Source: Ferruginivarius sediminum
Lineage (GTDB): Bacteria > Pseudomonadota > Alphaproteobacteria > Kiloniellales > Rhodovibrionaceae
Direction of reading: 5' to 3'
Length of the DNA: 64,000 bases
Assembly: GCF_003344765.1 (NCBI RefSeq)
Contig: NZ_QPMH01000008.1
Span: forward strand, 1 to 64,000
The notes beneath the pieces were generated by a model. The model saw nothing but the letters and a program-made list of their open reading frames with translations. It did no database searches and was not told the origin of the DNA. Within the stretch, counting starts at the first letter, position 1. Every line of letters starts with the position of its first letter. Below, piece after piece: positions 35,196 through 44,366 of this stretch. The translations under genes and the position numbers were made by a program.

Positions 35196-36317
35196 TCACC
35201 CCGCCGCGCGCCGCGCGTTGCCGGCGGCGAGCGCCCGCGGCTCCACCCAGCCGCCAAGCTCCCGCGTCACCAGGTCGGCGATCAGTCCTACGCTGTCCTC
35301 GCGGGCGTTCAGGCAGGGGATGAAGGTGAAATTCTCGCCGCCGTTCTCCAGGAACGTCTCGCGGCCCTGCATGTTCAGCTCTTCCAGCGTCTCCACGCAG
35401 TCGGCGGCAAATCCGGGCGAGACGATGGCGAGGTTCTTCACGCCCTGGCGCGCCAGCTCGGCGATGGTTTCGTCGGTGTAGGGCTTCAGCCATTCCTCCC
35501 GGCCGAAGCGCGACTGGAAGCACAGCTTCACCCGCTCTTTCGGCCAGCCGAGCGCGTCGCGGATCAGACGCGAGCTTTTCGCGCACTGGCAGTGATAGGG
35601 GTCGCCCGCCATCAGGTAGCGCTTGGGCAGGCCGTGGAACGAGGTCAGCAGCACCTCCGGCTCCCAGCTCAGATCCGCCAGGTGGTCATGGATGGAGCGC
35701 ACCACCGCGTCGATGTATTGCGGCTCGTCGTGATACGGCGGCACGGTGCGGATCGAGGGCTGCCAGCGCATCTTCATCAGCGCGCGGAACGCATGGTCGT
35801 AGGCCGTCGCCGTCGTAGCGGCGGCATACTGCGGGTAGAGCGCCACCAGCAGGATGCGCCGGCAGCCCTTGCTCATCAGGTCGTTCACCGCGTCCTCGGT
35901 GCGCGGGTAGCCATAGCGCATCGCCCAGTCGACGATAATGCCCTCGCCGAAGCGCTGATGCAGGATGGTCTGCACGCCGTCGGCCTGGTCGCGCGTGATG
36001 GTCTTCAGCGGCGACTCGTTCTTCTCCTCGTTCCAGATCGACGCGTAGGCCTGTCCGGACGACTTAGGCCGCTTTGTCAGGATCACGGTGTTGAGGAGAA
36101 GCTGCCAGAACACGGGATTGGCCTCGATCACCCGGCGGTCGGAGAGAAACTCCTTCAGGTAACGCCGCATCGACCAGTAGTCGGTCCCCTCCGGCGTGCC
36201 GAGGTTGAGCAGCAGCACGCCGATCTTTTCCGGCCCGATCTCGGGGTGGTCGGCGGGAAAGTCGGTCTGGTAGACCACCTTGTCGCCGTGACGGGCGTGG
36301 GTTCGCTGATCGGCCAT
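35196..36317 (-). CDS. hemH: Ferrochelatase
   Basis: Inserts ferrous iron into protoporphyrin IX, the last step of haem synthesis. 373 residues with IGVLLLNLGTPEGTDYWSMRRYL at the start, VDWAMRYGYPRTEDAV, LLVALYPQYAAATTATAYDHAF, LLTSFHGLPKRYLMAGDPYHCQC (catalytic His) and CFQSRFGREEWLKPYT. The late VSPGFAADCVETLEEL holds the conserved Glu/Asp. The ATG at 36317 is chosen over one 33 bases earlier on the basis of family length. Confidence 0.96.
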   Translation of the reverse strand: MADQRTHARHGDKVVYQTDFPADHPEIGPEKIGVLLLNLGTPEGTDYWSMRRYLKEFLSDRRVIEANPVFWQLLLNTVILTKRPKSSGQAYASIWNEEKNESPLKTITRDQADGVQTILHQRFGEGIIVDWAMRYGYPRTEDAVNDLMSKGCRRILLVALYPQYAAATTATAYDHAFRALMKMRWQPSIRTVPPYHDEPQYIDAVVRSIHDHLADLSWEPEVLLTSFHGLPKRYLMAGDPYHCQCAKSSRLIRDALGWPKERVKLCFQSRFGREEWLKPYTDETIAELARQGVKNLAIVSPGFAADCVETLEELNMQGRETFLENGGENFTFIPCLNAREDSVGLIADLVTRELGGWVEPRALAAGNARRAAG

Positions 36318-36401
36318 GACCGGGATCCTGTTCTGACTGGCAAAACGCAAGCGCCCTAGTAAGTAACCCCTGCCGGCGCATGGGCAAGGGGTGCGGGGCG
36401 A

Positions 36402-37484
36402 TCACTCGGCCGCCGTGTCCGCCGTGTCCGCCGTGCTGTCCAGCGTGGACGTGATCAGTTCCTCGATCAACGGGCGGTCGCGCGGCCCGATATAGATGTC
36501 CGAGAAGCGGATGAACCGCAGCACGGCGGAGCGGCAAAGCTCACTGCTGTCGATGAATTCGTAGTCCTCGCGCAGGCGGGCGTCGGGCAGCAGGTGACCG
36601 TAATCGCCGTATTCGCTTGGCGAGAAATATTTCTCCAGCGTGACCGCCATCCGCCGCCCGTCGGGAAGCTGGAAATTCTCGATGATCGGCATGTCGAAGA
36701 AGGTTACGTCGAAGGCCGCTTCGTAGGCCTGCCGATCCGGGCGAAGGACGACGGAGACGACGCCATCGGCCATGTGATCGGGCTTGACGTAAAGCCCCAG
36801 TTTGCCGGCGTTATCGCCCCACTCCACCACCTTCGGCTTGGCATCGCAAGGATGCTGCTCGATGCGCACGCTCTCGACCCGTGTGCCCTCCAGACCCTGT
36901 AGATAGGCGGTCTGCCGGTCGACCACGCCACGCGCGGCTCGGCGCAGAATCTCCCGCTCCCGGAAGGCCTCGGCGCGGCCGATGGAGACGTCGGCGCGCG
37001 CGCCCTTCCAGATGTCGGTGAGATACTGGTTCAGGTCCTCGAACAGCGGCCGGATGTCGATGCCCTCGAAGTTCCGCGCCAAGAGGTCGAGGAACATGAT
37101 CCGGTTGTGGATATCCCGTACCGTCGTCAGTGTCGTTCGCGCCGGCGCCGCCGACGCGTCCTCGCCCGCCGCCGCGGCCTCTTCATCGGAACCGGCCGCC
37201 AGTTGGCCGCCGAAGTAGGCGTTGAAAAGCGTGTTGAACATCTTGGCGCGGATATCGCTGTCGGCCTGCTCGCGCTGCGCCAGGAGATCGGTGTAAAAGC
37301 GCATCTCGGCGCTATCGCGGTTCAGCTCCGACTGCCAGGAATTGAACATGTAGCCGGTAACGCCAACCACCAGGGCCACCAGCGCCGTGCCCGTGGCGCG
37401 GATCTTATCCCAGACGTCCTTCGGCCCGCGCCCGCCCTCGCGCGACCCGCCTACCTCGCCCGCGCGGTCGAAATCGTCGCTCAT
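36402..37484 (-). CDS. Membrane-anchored protein of unknown function, 360 residues
   Basis: Unrecognised. One membrane helix near the N-terminus (about 27-46, ATGTALVALVVGVTGYMF), then a long soluble region: a helical stretch (SELNRDSAEMRFYTDLLAQ), an Ala/Glu-rich linker, and a C-terminal region with alternating strands (VVSVVLRPDRQAYEAAFDVTFF, RFSDIYIGP). Few cysteines. An in-frame ATG at 37508 is an alternative start; AAGG lies before the one chosen. It follows the small secreted gene at 28 bases and is probably its operon partner. Confidence 0.65.
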   Translation of the reverse strand: MSDDFDRAGEVGGSREGGRGPKDVWDKIRATGTALVALVVGVTGYMFNSWQSELNRDSAEMRFYTDLLAQREQADSDIRAKMFNTLFNAYFGGQLAAGSDEEAAAAGEDASAAPARTTLTTVRDIHNRIMFLDLLARNFEGIDIRPLFEDLNQYLTDIWKGARADVSIGRAEAFREREILRRAARGVVDRQTAYLQGLEGTRVESVRIEQHPCDAKPKVVEWGDNAGKLGLYVKPDHMADGVVSVVLRPDRQAYEAAFDVTFFDMPIIENFQLPDGRRMAVTLEKYFSPSEYGDYGHLLPDARLREDYEFIDSSELCRSAVLRFIRFSDIYIGPRDRPLIEELITSTLDSTADTADTAAE

Positions 37485-37536
37485 CGCGGCGCCCGTACCT
37501 TCAGGCATCGTCCGGCACCCATGGCGGGCAACCGGG

Positions 37537-37833
37537 TCATTGGCGGAGGTTCGCGCTGTTGAAGCCGGGCTCGACGTAGACCTGCCGCTCGGCCCCGCCC
37601 GCGCGCAGCACGTAGCGGCCCGGCGGGATGTGCTCGAAGCTGTAGCGTCCCTGGTTGTCCGTCGTGCCGGTGAAGGTCTCGCCGCCGTCCTGCCTGACAA
37701 GCTGCAGCGACGCATTCGCCATCGGGTTCCCGTTGGACTGCAACACCCAGCCCGACAATTCGGCCGCAAACACCGCGGAGGTCGCGCCGACGATCAGGAG
37801 AAAGACCAAGGCCGGCGAAGCAAGCCAGCGCAT
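37537..37833 (-). CDS. Secreted carboxypeptidase-regulatory-like (Ig-like) domain protein
   Basis: 98 residues. A signal peptide (ASPALVFLLIVGATSAVFAA) is followed by one transthyretin-like/CarboxypepD_reg beta-sandwich: LSGWVLQSNGNPMANASLQLV, TFTGTTDNQGRYSFEHIPPGRYVL, then a short tail. Such domains usually serve as binding or spacer modules of larger surface proteins; a free one of this size points to a small periplasmic partner. It is the first gene of a two-gene unit with the membrane protein downstream. Confidence 0.75.
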   Translation of the reverse strand: MRWLASPALVFLLIVGATSAVFAAELSGWVLQSNGNPMANASLQLVRQDGGETFTGTTDNQGRYSFEHIPPGRYVLRAGGAERQVYVEPGFNSANLRQ

Positions 37834-37988
37834 CCCATATCCTCCCGCGTCCCACGCCAGCGCGTGGCGGGAACACGATACCGATACGCCGCCCAGCCGA
37901 AGTGTGACACCAGGATACAGGCGCGTTCAACCCATCGGTGGACTATTTATCGTACCGATCGATCACGAGCACGCTCCGAAGCACCTTG

Positions 37989-39200
37989 CTAAGCCATCGC
38001 CGCGAAATCGACGGTGCCGTCCTTGTCCACCGAGCCGGCCTTGTCGGGCATCGGGTATTTCAGGCCGGTCGCGCAGTTGAACAGCACCGCCTCGTCGTCC
38101 GCCGACAGCAGGCCGTCCGCCACCGCCTTCTCCCACGCGGCAAAGGTGGCCGCACCCTCGGGACACAGCAGCATCCCTTCCTCGCGGGCGACACGGTCGC
38201 GCGCGTCGACGATGGCCTCGTCCGGCACCGCCGTGGCCCACCCCCCGGATTGGCGCACGGCGTCCAGGATCAGGAAGTCACCGATGGCCGCCGGCACACG
38301 GATGCCGGCCGCGACGGTATGCGCATCCTGCCAAAGCTCCGCGTGGTCGACGCCATCCTGCCAAGCCTTGACGATGGGGGCGCAGCCGCTTGCCTGCACC
38401 GCGATCATCTTCGGCATCTCGCCGGTCAGCCAGCCGATGGCGCGCAGCTCGTGAAACGCCTTCCACATGCCAATCAGCCCGGTCCCGCCGCCGGTGGGAT
38501 AGAAGATCGCCTTGGGCAGGCGCCAGCCAAGCTGCTCGGCCAACTCGATGCCCATCGTCTTCTTGCCCTCGATCCGGTACGGCTCTTTCAAAGTCGAGGT
38601 GTCGAACCAGCCGACCTTGTCCTTGCCCTGGCCGACGATCTTGCCGCAGTCGTTGATGAGGCCGTTGACGCGATAGACGTCGGCCCCTTGCAGGGCGATC
38701 TCGCGCACGTTGATTTCGGGCGTATCGGCCGGACAGAACACGGTCGTGCGGATGCCCGCGCGCGAGGCATAGGCCGCCAGTGCCGCCCCCGCGTTGCCGT
38801 TGGTGGGCATCGCCAGGTGCCGCAGGCCCAGCTCCTTCGCCATCGCCACGGCGAGCGCCAGCCCCCGCGCCTTGAACGAGCCCGTGGGCAGCCGCCCCTC
38901 GTCCTTGGCCGAGAGCTTTGCGCCGAAGCGCGGCAGCGGCACCAGGGGCGTCATCACCTCGCCCAGCGCCACCCGGTTCTCCGCCCGGCGCACCGGCAGG
39001 AATTCGGCATAGCGCCAGAACCCGCCCTCCTGCCGCGTGGCCAGCGTCTCCTTCGACACGGCCTTCGCCAATGCGTCGAGGTCATAGCGAACCAGAAGCG
39101 GCTTGCCGGCCTCCGACAGGCCGTGCACGCGGTCGGCCTCGTAGCGCTTGCCGGTGGCCGAACATTCCAGATGGGTGACGAAGGTCTGCGTGTGGCTCAT
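37989..39200 (-). CDS. thrC: Threonine synthase
   Basis: PLP enzyme (fold type II) converting O-phosphohomoserine to threonine. 403 residues with THLECSATGKRYEADRVHGL at the start, the PLP lysine in RLPTGSFKARGLALAVA, HLAMPTNGNAGAALAAYASRAG and the phosphate-binding FYPTGGGTGLIGMWKAF. Paralogous dehydratase-like enzymes share the fold; the N-terminal zinc-ribbon-like stretch and length favour threonine synthase. The ATG overlaps the stop of the dipeptide epimerase gene upstream (ATGA), an unusual partnership. Confidence 0.88.
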   Translation of the reverse strand: MSHTQTFVTHLECSATGKRYEADRVHGLSEAGKPLLVRYDLDALAKAVSKETLATRQEGGFWRYAEFLPVRRAENRVALGEVMTPLVPLPRFGAKLSAKDEGRLPTGSFKARGLALAVAMAKELGLRHLAMPTNGNAGAALAAYASRAGIRTTVFCPADTPEINVREIALQGADVYRVNGLINDCGKIVGQGKDKVGWFDTSTLKEPYRIEGKKTMGIELAEQLGWRLPKAIFYPTGGGTGLIGMWKAFHELRAIGWLTGEMPKMIAVQASGCAPIVKAWQDGVDHAELWQDAHTVAAGIRVPAAIGDFLILDAVRQSGGWATAVPDEAIVDARDRVAREEGMLLCPEGAATFAAWEKAVADGLLSADDEAVLFNCATGLKYPMPDKAGSVDKDGTVDFAAMA

Positions 39201-40177
39201 CCCCAAAGCTCCGCCTGTGGTGGGTGGATCAGGCTGCCTTCGAAGCGCAGGCCGGGCTGGCGATCCTCGGCCAGGAGGAGCGGGCCGTCCAGGTCGACGA
39301 CCTCCACGCCCTGCGCCACCACCATCGCCGGCGCCATCGCCAGCGAGGTGCCCAGCATGCAGCCCACCATGATGGCGTAACCCCGCGCCTCCGCCTCTTG
39401 CTTGAGACGCAGCGCTTCGCTCAGGCCGCCGGTCTTGTCCAGCTTGATGTTCACCATGTCGTACTTGCCCGCCAGCGCCGTCAGCGTCGCGGTGTCGTGG
39501 CAGGATTCGTCGGCGCACACCGGCACCGGGCGCTCCATGCCGGCCAGCCCCTCGTCGTCGGCGGCGGGCAGCGGCTGTTCGATCATCTCGACGCCCAAGT
39601 CCTTGAACTGCGGGGCCAGGGCCTTGTAGGTCGCGGCGTCCCAGCCCTCGTTGGCATCGACGATGATGCGGGCGCGCGGCGCGTTTGTGCGCACCGCCGC
39701 TACGCGGTCCAGGTCTTCCGGCCCGGCGAGCTTCAGCTTCAACAGCGGCCGCTCGGCGTTCTGCTTCGCTTGTAGCGCCATCTGCGGCGGATCGTCCAGC
39801 GACAGGGTGAAGGCGGTCGCCACCGGCTCCGGCGCGTCGAGGCCGATCAGGTCCCACACCCGCTTGCCGGCGCGCTTCGCCTCCAGGTCCCAGAAGGCGC
39901 AGTCCAGCGCGTTGCGCGCCGCGCCGGCCGGCAGACGCCCTTGCAGGGCCTCGCGGTCCAGGCCGTTCGCAAGGTCGCCGCGAACGCCCTCGATAGCCTC
40001 GACCACGCTGTCCACGCTCTCGCCATAACGGGCATAGGGCACGCACTCCCCGCGTCCGCGCAGTTCGCCGTCGGATAGTTCCGCGACGACGACCTCGGCC
40101 GCCGTCCGGCTGCCGCGCGAAATGGTGAACTTGCCGCGAATCGGCCAGGATTCGCGGCGAACGGTCAGGCTTGGCAT
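39197..40177 (-). CDS. Dipeptide epimerase (L-Ala-D/L-Glu epimerase-like, enolase superfamily)
   Basis: 326 residues of the muconate-lactonising subgroup of the enolase superfamily. Catalytic lysines K147/K149 of the KxK motif (LLKLKL), metal ligands D174 (IIVDANEGWD), E200 (MIEQPLP) and D223 (VCADES), and K245/K248 (NIKLDKTGG) all fall in place. L-Ala-D/L-Glu epimerases recycle murein peptides; the specificity of this one is inferred. It is followed by thrC with ATGA overlap and preceded at about 130 bases by a TRAP binding-protein gene. Confidence 0.9.
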   Translation of the reverse strand: MPSLTVRRESWPIRGKFTISRGSRTAAEVVVAELSDGELRGRGECVPYARYGESVDSVVEAIEGVRGDLANGLDREALQGRLPAGAARNALDCAFWDLEAKRAGKRVWDLIGLDAPEPVATAFTLSLDDPPQMALQAKQNAERPLLKLKLAGPEDLDRVAAVRTNAPRARIIVDANEGWDAATYKALAPQFKDLGVEMIEQPLPAADDEGLAGMERPVPVCADESCHDTATLTALAGKYDMVNIKLDKTGGLSEALRLKQEAEARGYAIMVGCMLGTSLAMAPAMVVAQGVEVVDLDGPLLLAEDRQPGLRFEGSLIHPPQAELWG

Positions 40178-40306
40178 GTTCTCGTCCTTAACGTCTCACC
40201 GGGGGGATATGCAGCAGCATTGCGGCGCGCCGCCTCCCCCTTGAAGAGGAGAGGCGGCACAACCGGCTCGCCGCTTCGAGACTACATCATGCGGTGTCGA
40301 TGGGCC

Positions 40307-41359
40307 TCAGTCGAGATAGCCCATGCTTTCCCAGATCTGGTAGTTCTTGCGGAAGGTCTTGTACGATTCCCACACGCGCGCGAAATCCGCGTCGTTCTCC
40401 GCCATCTCCGCCGCGACCTCGCTCCAGGCCTGGCGATAGGCGTCGAGGATTTCGTCAGGCCACCGGTGCAGCGTCACACCCTTTTCCTTCAGGGTCTGCA
40501 TGGCGTCGAACTGCGTCGCCTCGCCGCGCGCGATGGAGTCGGTCACGCTGGCCCGGCAGACCTCGTTGACGATGGCCTGCTGGCGCTCCGACAGGCCGTC
40601 CCAGACGTCCTTGTTGACGATCAGCGAGAACAGGCTGGTCTGCTGGTGCCAGCCGGGGAAGTAGTAGTGGTCGGCGTACTGCTGCATCCCCAGGCCAAGG
40701 TCGAGCGAGGGCATCGACACCTCGGCCGCGTCGATGGTGCCAAGCTCCAGCGCCGGCACGGTATCGCCCACCGGCAGCGTCTGCGCCTGCGCGCCCAGCT
40801 TCTCCATCACCCGCGCGCCCAAGCCGAAGATGCGCATCTTCATGCCCTTGAGCTGATCGACCGAGGTGATCTCCTCGCGGAACCAGCCCGAGGCCTCGGG
40901 CGGAAGCGTGGTGCAGAGGATCGAAACGATGTTGTGCTTGCCGGCGATCTCGCGCCACAGGTCCTTGCCGCCGCCATAGTAGTACCAGGCCAGGTACTCC
41001 GGCGCCCTGGGCCCGAAGGGAACGGCGGTGAACATCGCCGCGGAGGGGATGACGCCTTGCGCGAATCCGGGGGAATACCAGGCCGCGTCGACGCCGCCGA
41101 TGGAGACGGCGTCCCACGCCTCGCCCGCCGGGACGATGGCGCCCGGCTCGTGGAACTCGATGTCCAGCGTGCCGCCGGAGAGCAGCTTCACCCGCTCGCC
41201 CAGCGACTTGCCGGTCTCGCCGACGATCGGGAACGAGCCCGGATAGACCGACTGCATCTGCAGGGTCACGCTCTCTTCCTCGGCCGCCTCGGCCGGGCCG
41301 GCCAGCGCCGCGACGGCCAGCGCCGCCGTCGCGAGCGCCCCGCACATCCGTTTCATCAT
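40307..41359 (-). CDS. TRAP transporter substrate-binding protein, DctP type
   Basis: 350 residues with a signal peptide (CGALATAALAVAALAGPAEA) and the DctP pattern: VTLQMQSVYPGSFPIVGETG, WYSPGFAQGVIPSAAMFTAVPFG, SVDQLKGMKMRIFGLGARV (the arginine near this segment fixes the carboxylate of the ligand) and LELGTIDAAEVSMPSLDLGLG. Bind mode is known for the family; ligand unknown. No DctQ or DctM membrane subunit is adjacent, so the rest of the transporter must lie elsewhere. Start at 41359 or 41356. Confidence 0.93.
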   Translation of the reverse strand: MMKRMCGALATAALAVAALAGPAEAAEEESVTLQMQSVYPGSFPIVGETGKSLGERVKLLSGGTLDIEFHEPGAIVPAGEAWDAVSIGGVDAAWYSPGFAQGVIPSAAMFTAVPFGPRAPEYLAWYYYGGGKDLWREIAGKHNIVSILCTTLPPEASGWFREEITSVDQLKGMKMRIFGLGARVMEKLGAQAQTLPVGDTVPALELGTIDAAEVSMPSLDLGLGMQQYADHYYFPGWHQQTSLFSLIVNKDVWDGLSERQQAIVNEVCRASVTDSIARGEATQFDAMQTLKEKGVTLHRWPDEILDAYRQAWSEVAAEMAENDADFARVWESYKTFRKNYQIWESMGYLD

Positions 41360-41549
41360 GGTTCGTACCTCCCCGTTCTTGTCCCGGCGGCGCACTTCGA
41401 CGCCGCAACAGCGCGACAGCATGCGTCAAACGTGCACGCCGATGCCAGCCCTTCGCGACGCTGCCATGCCGATTGCGGTACTTGCCCCGCGCGCAGCTTA
41501 TGGCAGGCTAGCGGCTCAGTCCCGACCCGACCACAAGGAACCATCCGCC

Positions 41550-42977
41550 ATGTCCGACCTCGACGCCATCCTTGCCCGCATCGATTCCGACTTCGATTCG
41601 GCGGTGAAGCGCTGGTCCGATTTCCTGCGGATTCCCAGCGTCAGCACCGATCCCGCCTTCAACGACAAGACGCGCGAGGCGGCGGAATGGGTGAAGGGAC
41701 AGCTTGCCGAGCTTGGTTTCGACGCCAGCGTGCGCGACACCGACGGGCACCCGATGGTCGTCGGCCACTATCCCGGCCCCGGCGAGACCGATCCGGGCGG
41801 CGACGTGCCGCACGTCCTCTACTACGGCCACTACGACGTGCAGCCGCCCGACCCGCTGGACGAGTGGGACAGCGGCCCCTTCGAGCCCAGCATCGTCGAG
41901 GGGCCGCGCGGCCGGCGCATGGTGGCGCGCGGCGCGGTGGACGACAAAGGCCAGGTGATGACGTTCCTGGAGGCCTTCCGCGCCTGGAAGGCGGTGCACG
42001 GGTCGCTGCCGATCCGCATCACCGCCTTTTTCGAGGGCGAGGAGGAGTGCGGCAGCCCCAGCCTGATCCCCTTCCTGAAGGCGAACAGCCAGGAGCTTGG
42101 CGCCGACGTCTGCGTCGTCTCCGACACCGGAAGCTGGGATCTGGAGACACCCGCGATCACGACGCGCCTGCGCGGCCTGCTCTACACCGAGTTGACGGTG
42201 CGGGGCCCCAGCCACGACCTGCATTCCGGCCTCTACGGCGGCGCGGTGCCGAACCCGCTGAACGCGCTGACGAAGGTTCTGGGCGGCCTGCACGACGAAC
42301 ACGGACGCGTGGCGATTCCCGGCTTCTACGACGACGTCGTGGAGCCGGAGGCCGAAACGCGCCGGCAGTGGGACGCGCTGAGCGCGGACGAGCAGGCGTT
42401 CCTCGCCGGCGTCGGTCTCGACACCCCGAGCGGCGAGGCCGGCCGCTCGCTGCTTGAGAAGGTCTGGTCGCGGCCGACCTGCGACATCAACGGCGCCATC
42501 GGCGGCTACACGGGCGCGGGCGCGAAGACCGTGATCCCGGCCAAGGCGTCGGCCAAGATCTCGTTCCGCCTGGTGCCGGAACAGGACCCGCGCCGCCTGG
42601 CGGAAGCCTTCCGCGCCTTCATCGCCGAGCGGATGCCCGCCGGCTGCACCTGGGAGCTGACGGTGGACAAGGGCTCCCCCGCGTTCTGCGTGCCGACGGA
42701 CTCGCCCTATCTGCAGGCGGCAATGGACGCGCTGGAAGACGTCTACGGGCGCAAGGCGGTGCTGATCGGCTCCGGCGGGTCGATCCCGGTGGTCGGCATG
42801 TTCCACGACATCCTGGGCGTGGATACGCTGCTGATGGGCTTCGGCCTGGACGACGACCGGATGCACAGCCCGAACGAGAAGTTCGAGCTGAAGTGCCTTG
42901 AGAACGGCATGAAGTCCCACGCCGCCCTGCTGGAGCGCCTGCGGACGATGGGCCGCGCGCGCAAGGCCGCGGAGTAG
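41550..42977 (+). CDS. M20 family dipeptidase
   Basis: 475-residue zinc metallopeptidase. Metal-ligand segments are visible: LYYGHYDVQPPDPLDEWD (His/Asp), GAVDDKGQVMTFLEAF, FFEGEEECGSPSL (catalytic Glu pair), VVSDTGSWDLETPAITT (Asp), SHDLHSGLYGGAVPNP of the dimerisation domain and GFGLDDDRMHSPNEKF (last His). This is the dipeptidase/carnosinase-like branch rather than ArgE/DapE. It starts at 41550 after AAGGAA. The dipeptide epimerase and TRAP protein on the other strand may serve the same peptide-using physiology. Confidence 0.93.
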   Translation: MSDLDAILARIDSDFDSAVKRWSDFLRIPSVSTDPAFNDKTREAAEWVKGQLAELGFDASVRDTDGHPMVVGHYPGPGETDPGGDVPHVLYYGHYDVQPPDPLDEWDSGPFEPSIVEGPRGRRMVARGAVDDKGQVMTFLEAFRAWKAVHGSLPIRITAFFEGEEECGSPSLIPFLKANSQELGADVCVVSDTGSWDLETPAITTRLRGLLYTELTVRGPSHDLHSGLYGGAVPNPLNALTKVLGGLHDEHGRVAIPGFYDDVVEPEAETRRQWDALSADEQAFLAGVGLDTPSGEAGRSLLEKVWSRPTCDINGAIGGYTGAGAKTVIPAKASAKISFRLVPEQDPRRLAEAFRAFIAERMPAGCTWELTVDKGSPAFCVPTDSPYLQAAMDALEDVYGRKAVLIGSGGSIPVVGMFHDILGVDTLLMGFGLDDDRMHSPNEKFELKCLENGMKSHAALLERLRTMGRARKAAE

Positions 42978-42984
42978 CGCGCCC

Positions 42985-44037
42985 GTGCGTGCGGAGGCGG
43001 CGCCGCGCGAGGTGCTGGTCTACGTCGGCCTGGACCTCGTCGGCGACGGCCTGATGAAGCTGCCGTTCCTGCGGGCCCTGCGCGCCGCCTTTCCCGAGGC
43101 GCGCGTCACCTGGCTGGCCGGCAAGGGGCCAAGCGCCTTCGCCGGGCCGCTGGCGCCGCTGGCCGAGGGACTGATCGACGAGGTGGTGGACGACGCCGGC
43201 ATAGGCCGCAAGGCAGCCGAGCTTTTGCACCGTCCGCTTGCCGGCTCGCCGCTGCAAGGACGGCGCTTCGACCTCGTCATCGACACGCAGACGCGGCTGC
43301 TGACCACGCTGGTCCTGCGGCGCATCCCGCACGGCACCTTCGTCTCCGCCTGCGCCGGCTTCCGCCTGTCGGACCGCAAGCCGCCCGGCGGCGACAAGCG
43401 TCTGCCGGCACTGGCAAAGCGGCTGTTGCAGCTTGTCGAAGCGGCAAGCGGCAAGCCCGCGCGGCCAGAGGCGCCCCTGCACCCCCCCGGCGAGGCCGTG
43501 GCCGCGGCGGCCACGCTGCTGCCCGGCGCGGCCCCACGCTATGCCGGCCTCGTGCCCGGCGCGGGCTGGCGGGCCAAGTGCTGGCCGCTGGAGAACCACA
43601 TCGCGCTGGCCCGCCGTCTTCGTGAACAGGAGCTGACGCCCGTGGTCCTGCTTGGCCCGGACGAAGCGGATTGGGTGCCGCAGGTGCGCGAGGCCCTGCC
43701 CGATGCCCTGCTGCCGCTACAGGACGCGCGCGCGGGGCGGGTGACGCCGGCCCTGACCATCGCGCTGGGCCGGCGCCTGGGCGTGGCCGTGGCGGGCGAT
43801 TGCGGGGCCGGGCACATGCTGGCCGCCGCGGGAACGCCGATGGTCTCCCTCTTTGGACCCACGGCGCCCGAGAAGTTCGCGCCGATGACGCCACGGCTCA
43901 CCGTGCTGACGGCGCAGGACCATGGCGGTGACGACGAGGTTGCCGCGATCCCGGTGGATGCGGTGGCGAAGGCGGTCCACCGCTTGCTGGAGACGCCGGA
44001 GGCCGCGAAAGCGCAATCTCACGGCCCCGGTCGTTAA
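42985..44037 (+). CDS. Glycosyltransferase family 9 (heptosyltransferase-like)
   Basis: 350 residues with the GT-B fold of ADP-heptose:LPS heptosyltransferases: VYVGLDLVGDGLMKLPFLRAL at the N-terminus, FDLVIDTQTRLLTTLVL, LVPGAGWRAKCWPLENHIALARRL and the sugar-nucleotide site AVAGDCGAGHMLAAAGTPMVSLFGPT. It would add heptose or a related sugar to lipid A core or another cell-surface glycan. Start is GTG at 42985, seven bases after the dipeptidase stop. It opens a run of glycan-type genes. Confidence 0.87.
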   Translation: MRAEAAPREVLVYVGLDLVGDGLMKLPFLRALRAAFPEARVTWLAGKGPSAFAGPLAPLAEGLIDEVVDDAGIGRKAAELLHRPLAGSPLQGRRFDLVIDTQTRLLTTLVLRRIPHGTFVSACAGFRLSDRKPPGGDKRLPALAKRLLQLVEAASGKPARPEAPLHPPGEAVAAAATLLPGAAPRYAGLVPGAGWRAKCWPLENHIALARRLREQELTPVVLLGPDEADWVPQVREALPDALLPLQDARAGRVTPALTIALGRRLGVAVAGDCGAGHMLAAAGTPMVSLFGPTAPEKFAPMTPRLTVLTAQDHGGDDEVAAIPVDAVAKAVHRLLETPEAAKAQSHGPGR

Positions 44038-44366
44038 TACATTCCACAACGATGTAAGCACCTGAGGAATCGCGGATTTTCGCCGCCAGCCGGAGGGCGG
44101 CATCCGGTAAGTCCATGATTTACAACGAATTTTATGAAACTACTTGGAATTGTGAAGTCGTTGCGAAATTCGCCAAAACGGTTTGCCCGGGAATTTGCTC
44201 ACAAAGTTATCCACAGGCTCGCGATGCGCGATCCGGGGAACCCTGCTGTTTGTTGTGAAAACGCGGTGTCCCTGAACGTCCCACACGTCAGAGTTGACTT
44301 CTCGCGCGCGCGTGGACGAGATTCCCGTTTCGACCCCTCCCGTCCACGAGTCGGAGCACGAGGCCG
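44038..44366. other. 329-base AT-richer intergenic region
   Basis: Between the GT9 gene and the ATP-grasp-like gene. It contains a perfect DnaA-box sequence TTATCCACA (44207-44215) and a TTGACT (44294-44299) that could be a -35 element. A frame from 44134 opens plausibly (MKLLGIVKSLRNSPKRF) but continues out of register through the next real gene, so I do not call it; it might be a decayed gene start. Confidence 0.5.

Noticed and set aside
40229..40258. Hairpin GCCGCCTC / GAGGCGGC with a 14-base loop between the TRAP binding protein and the epimerase
   Set aside because: Stem is only eight bases and no T tract follows on the minus strand; not supported as a terminator.
44207..44215. DnaA-box sequence TTATCCACA
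   Set aside because: A single perfect box in AT-richer sequence is expected by chance occasionally; no second box, dnaA or partition genes are near, so no origin is called.
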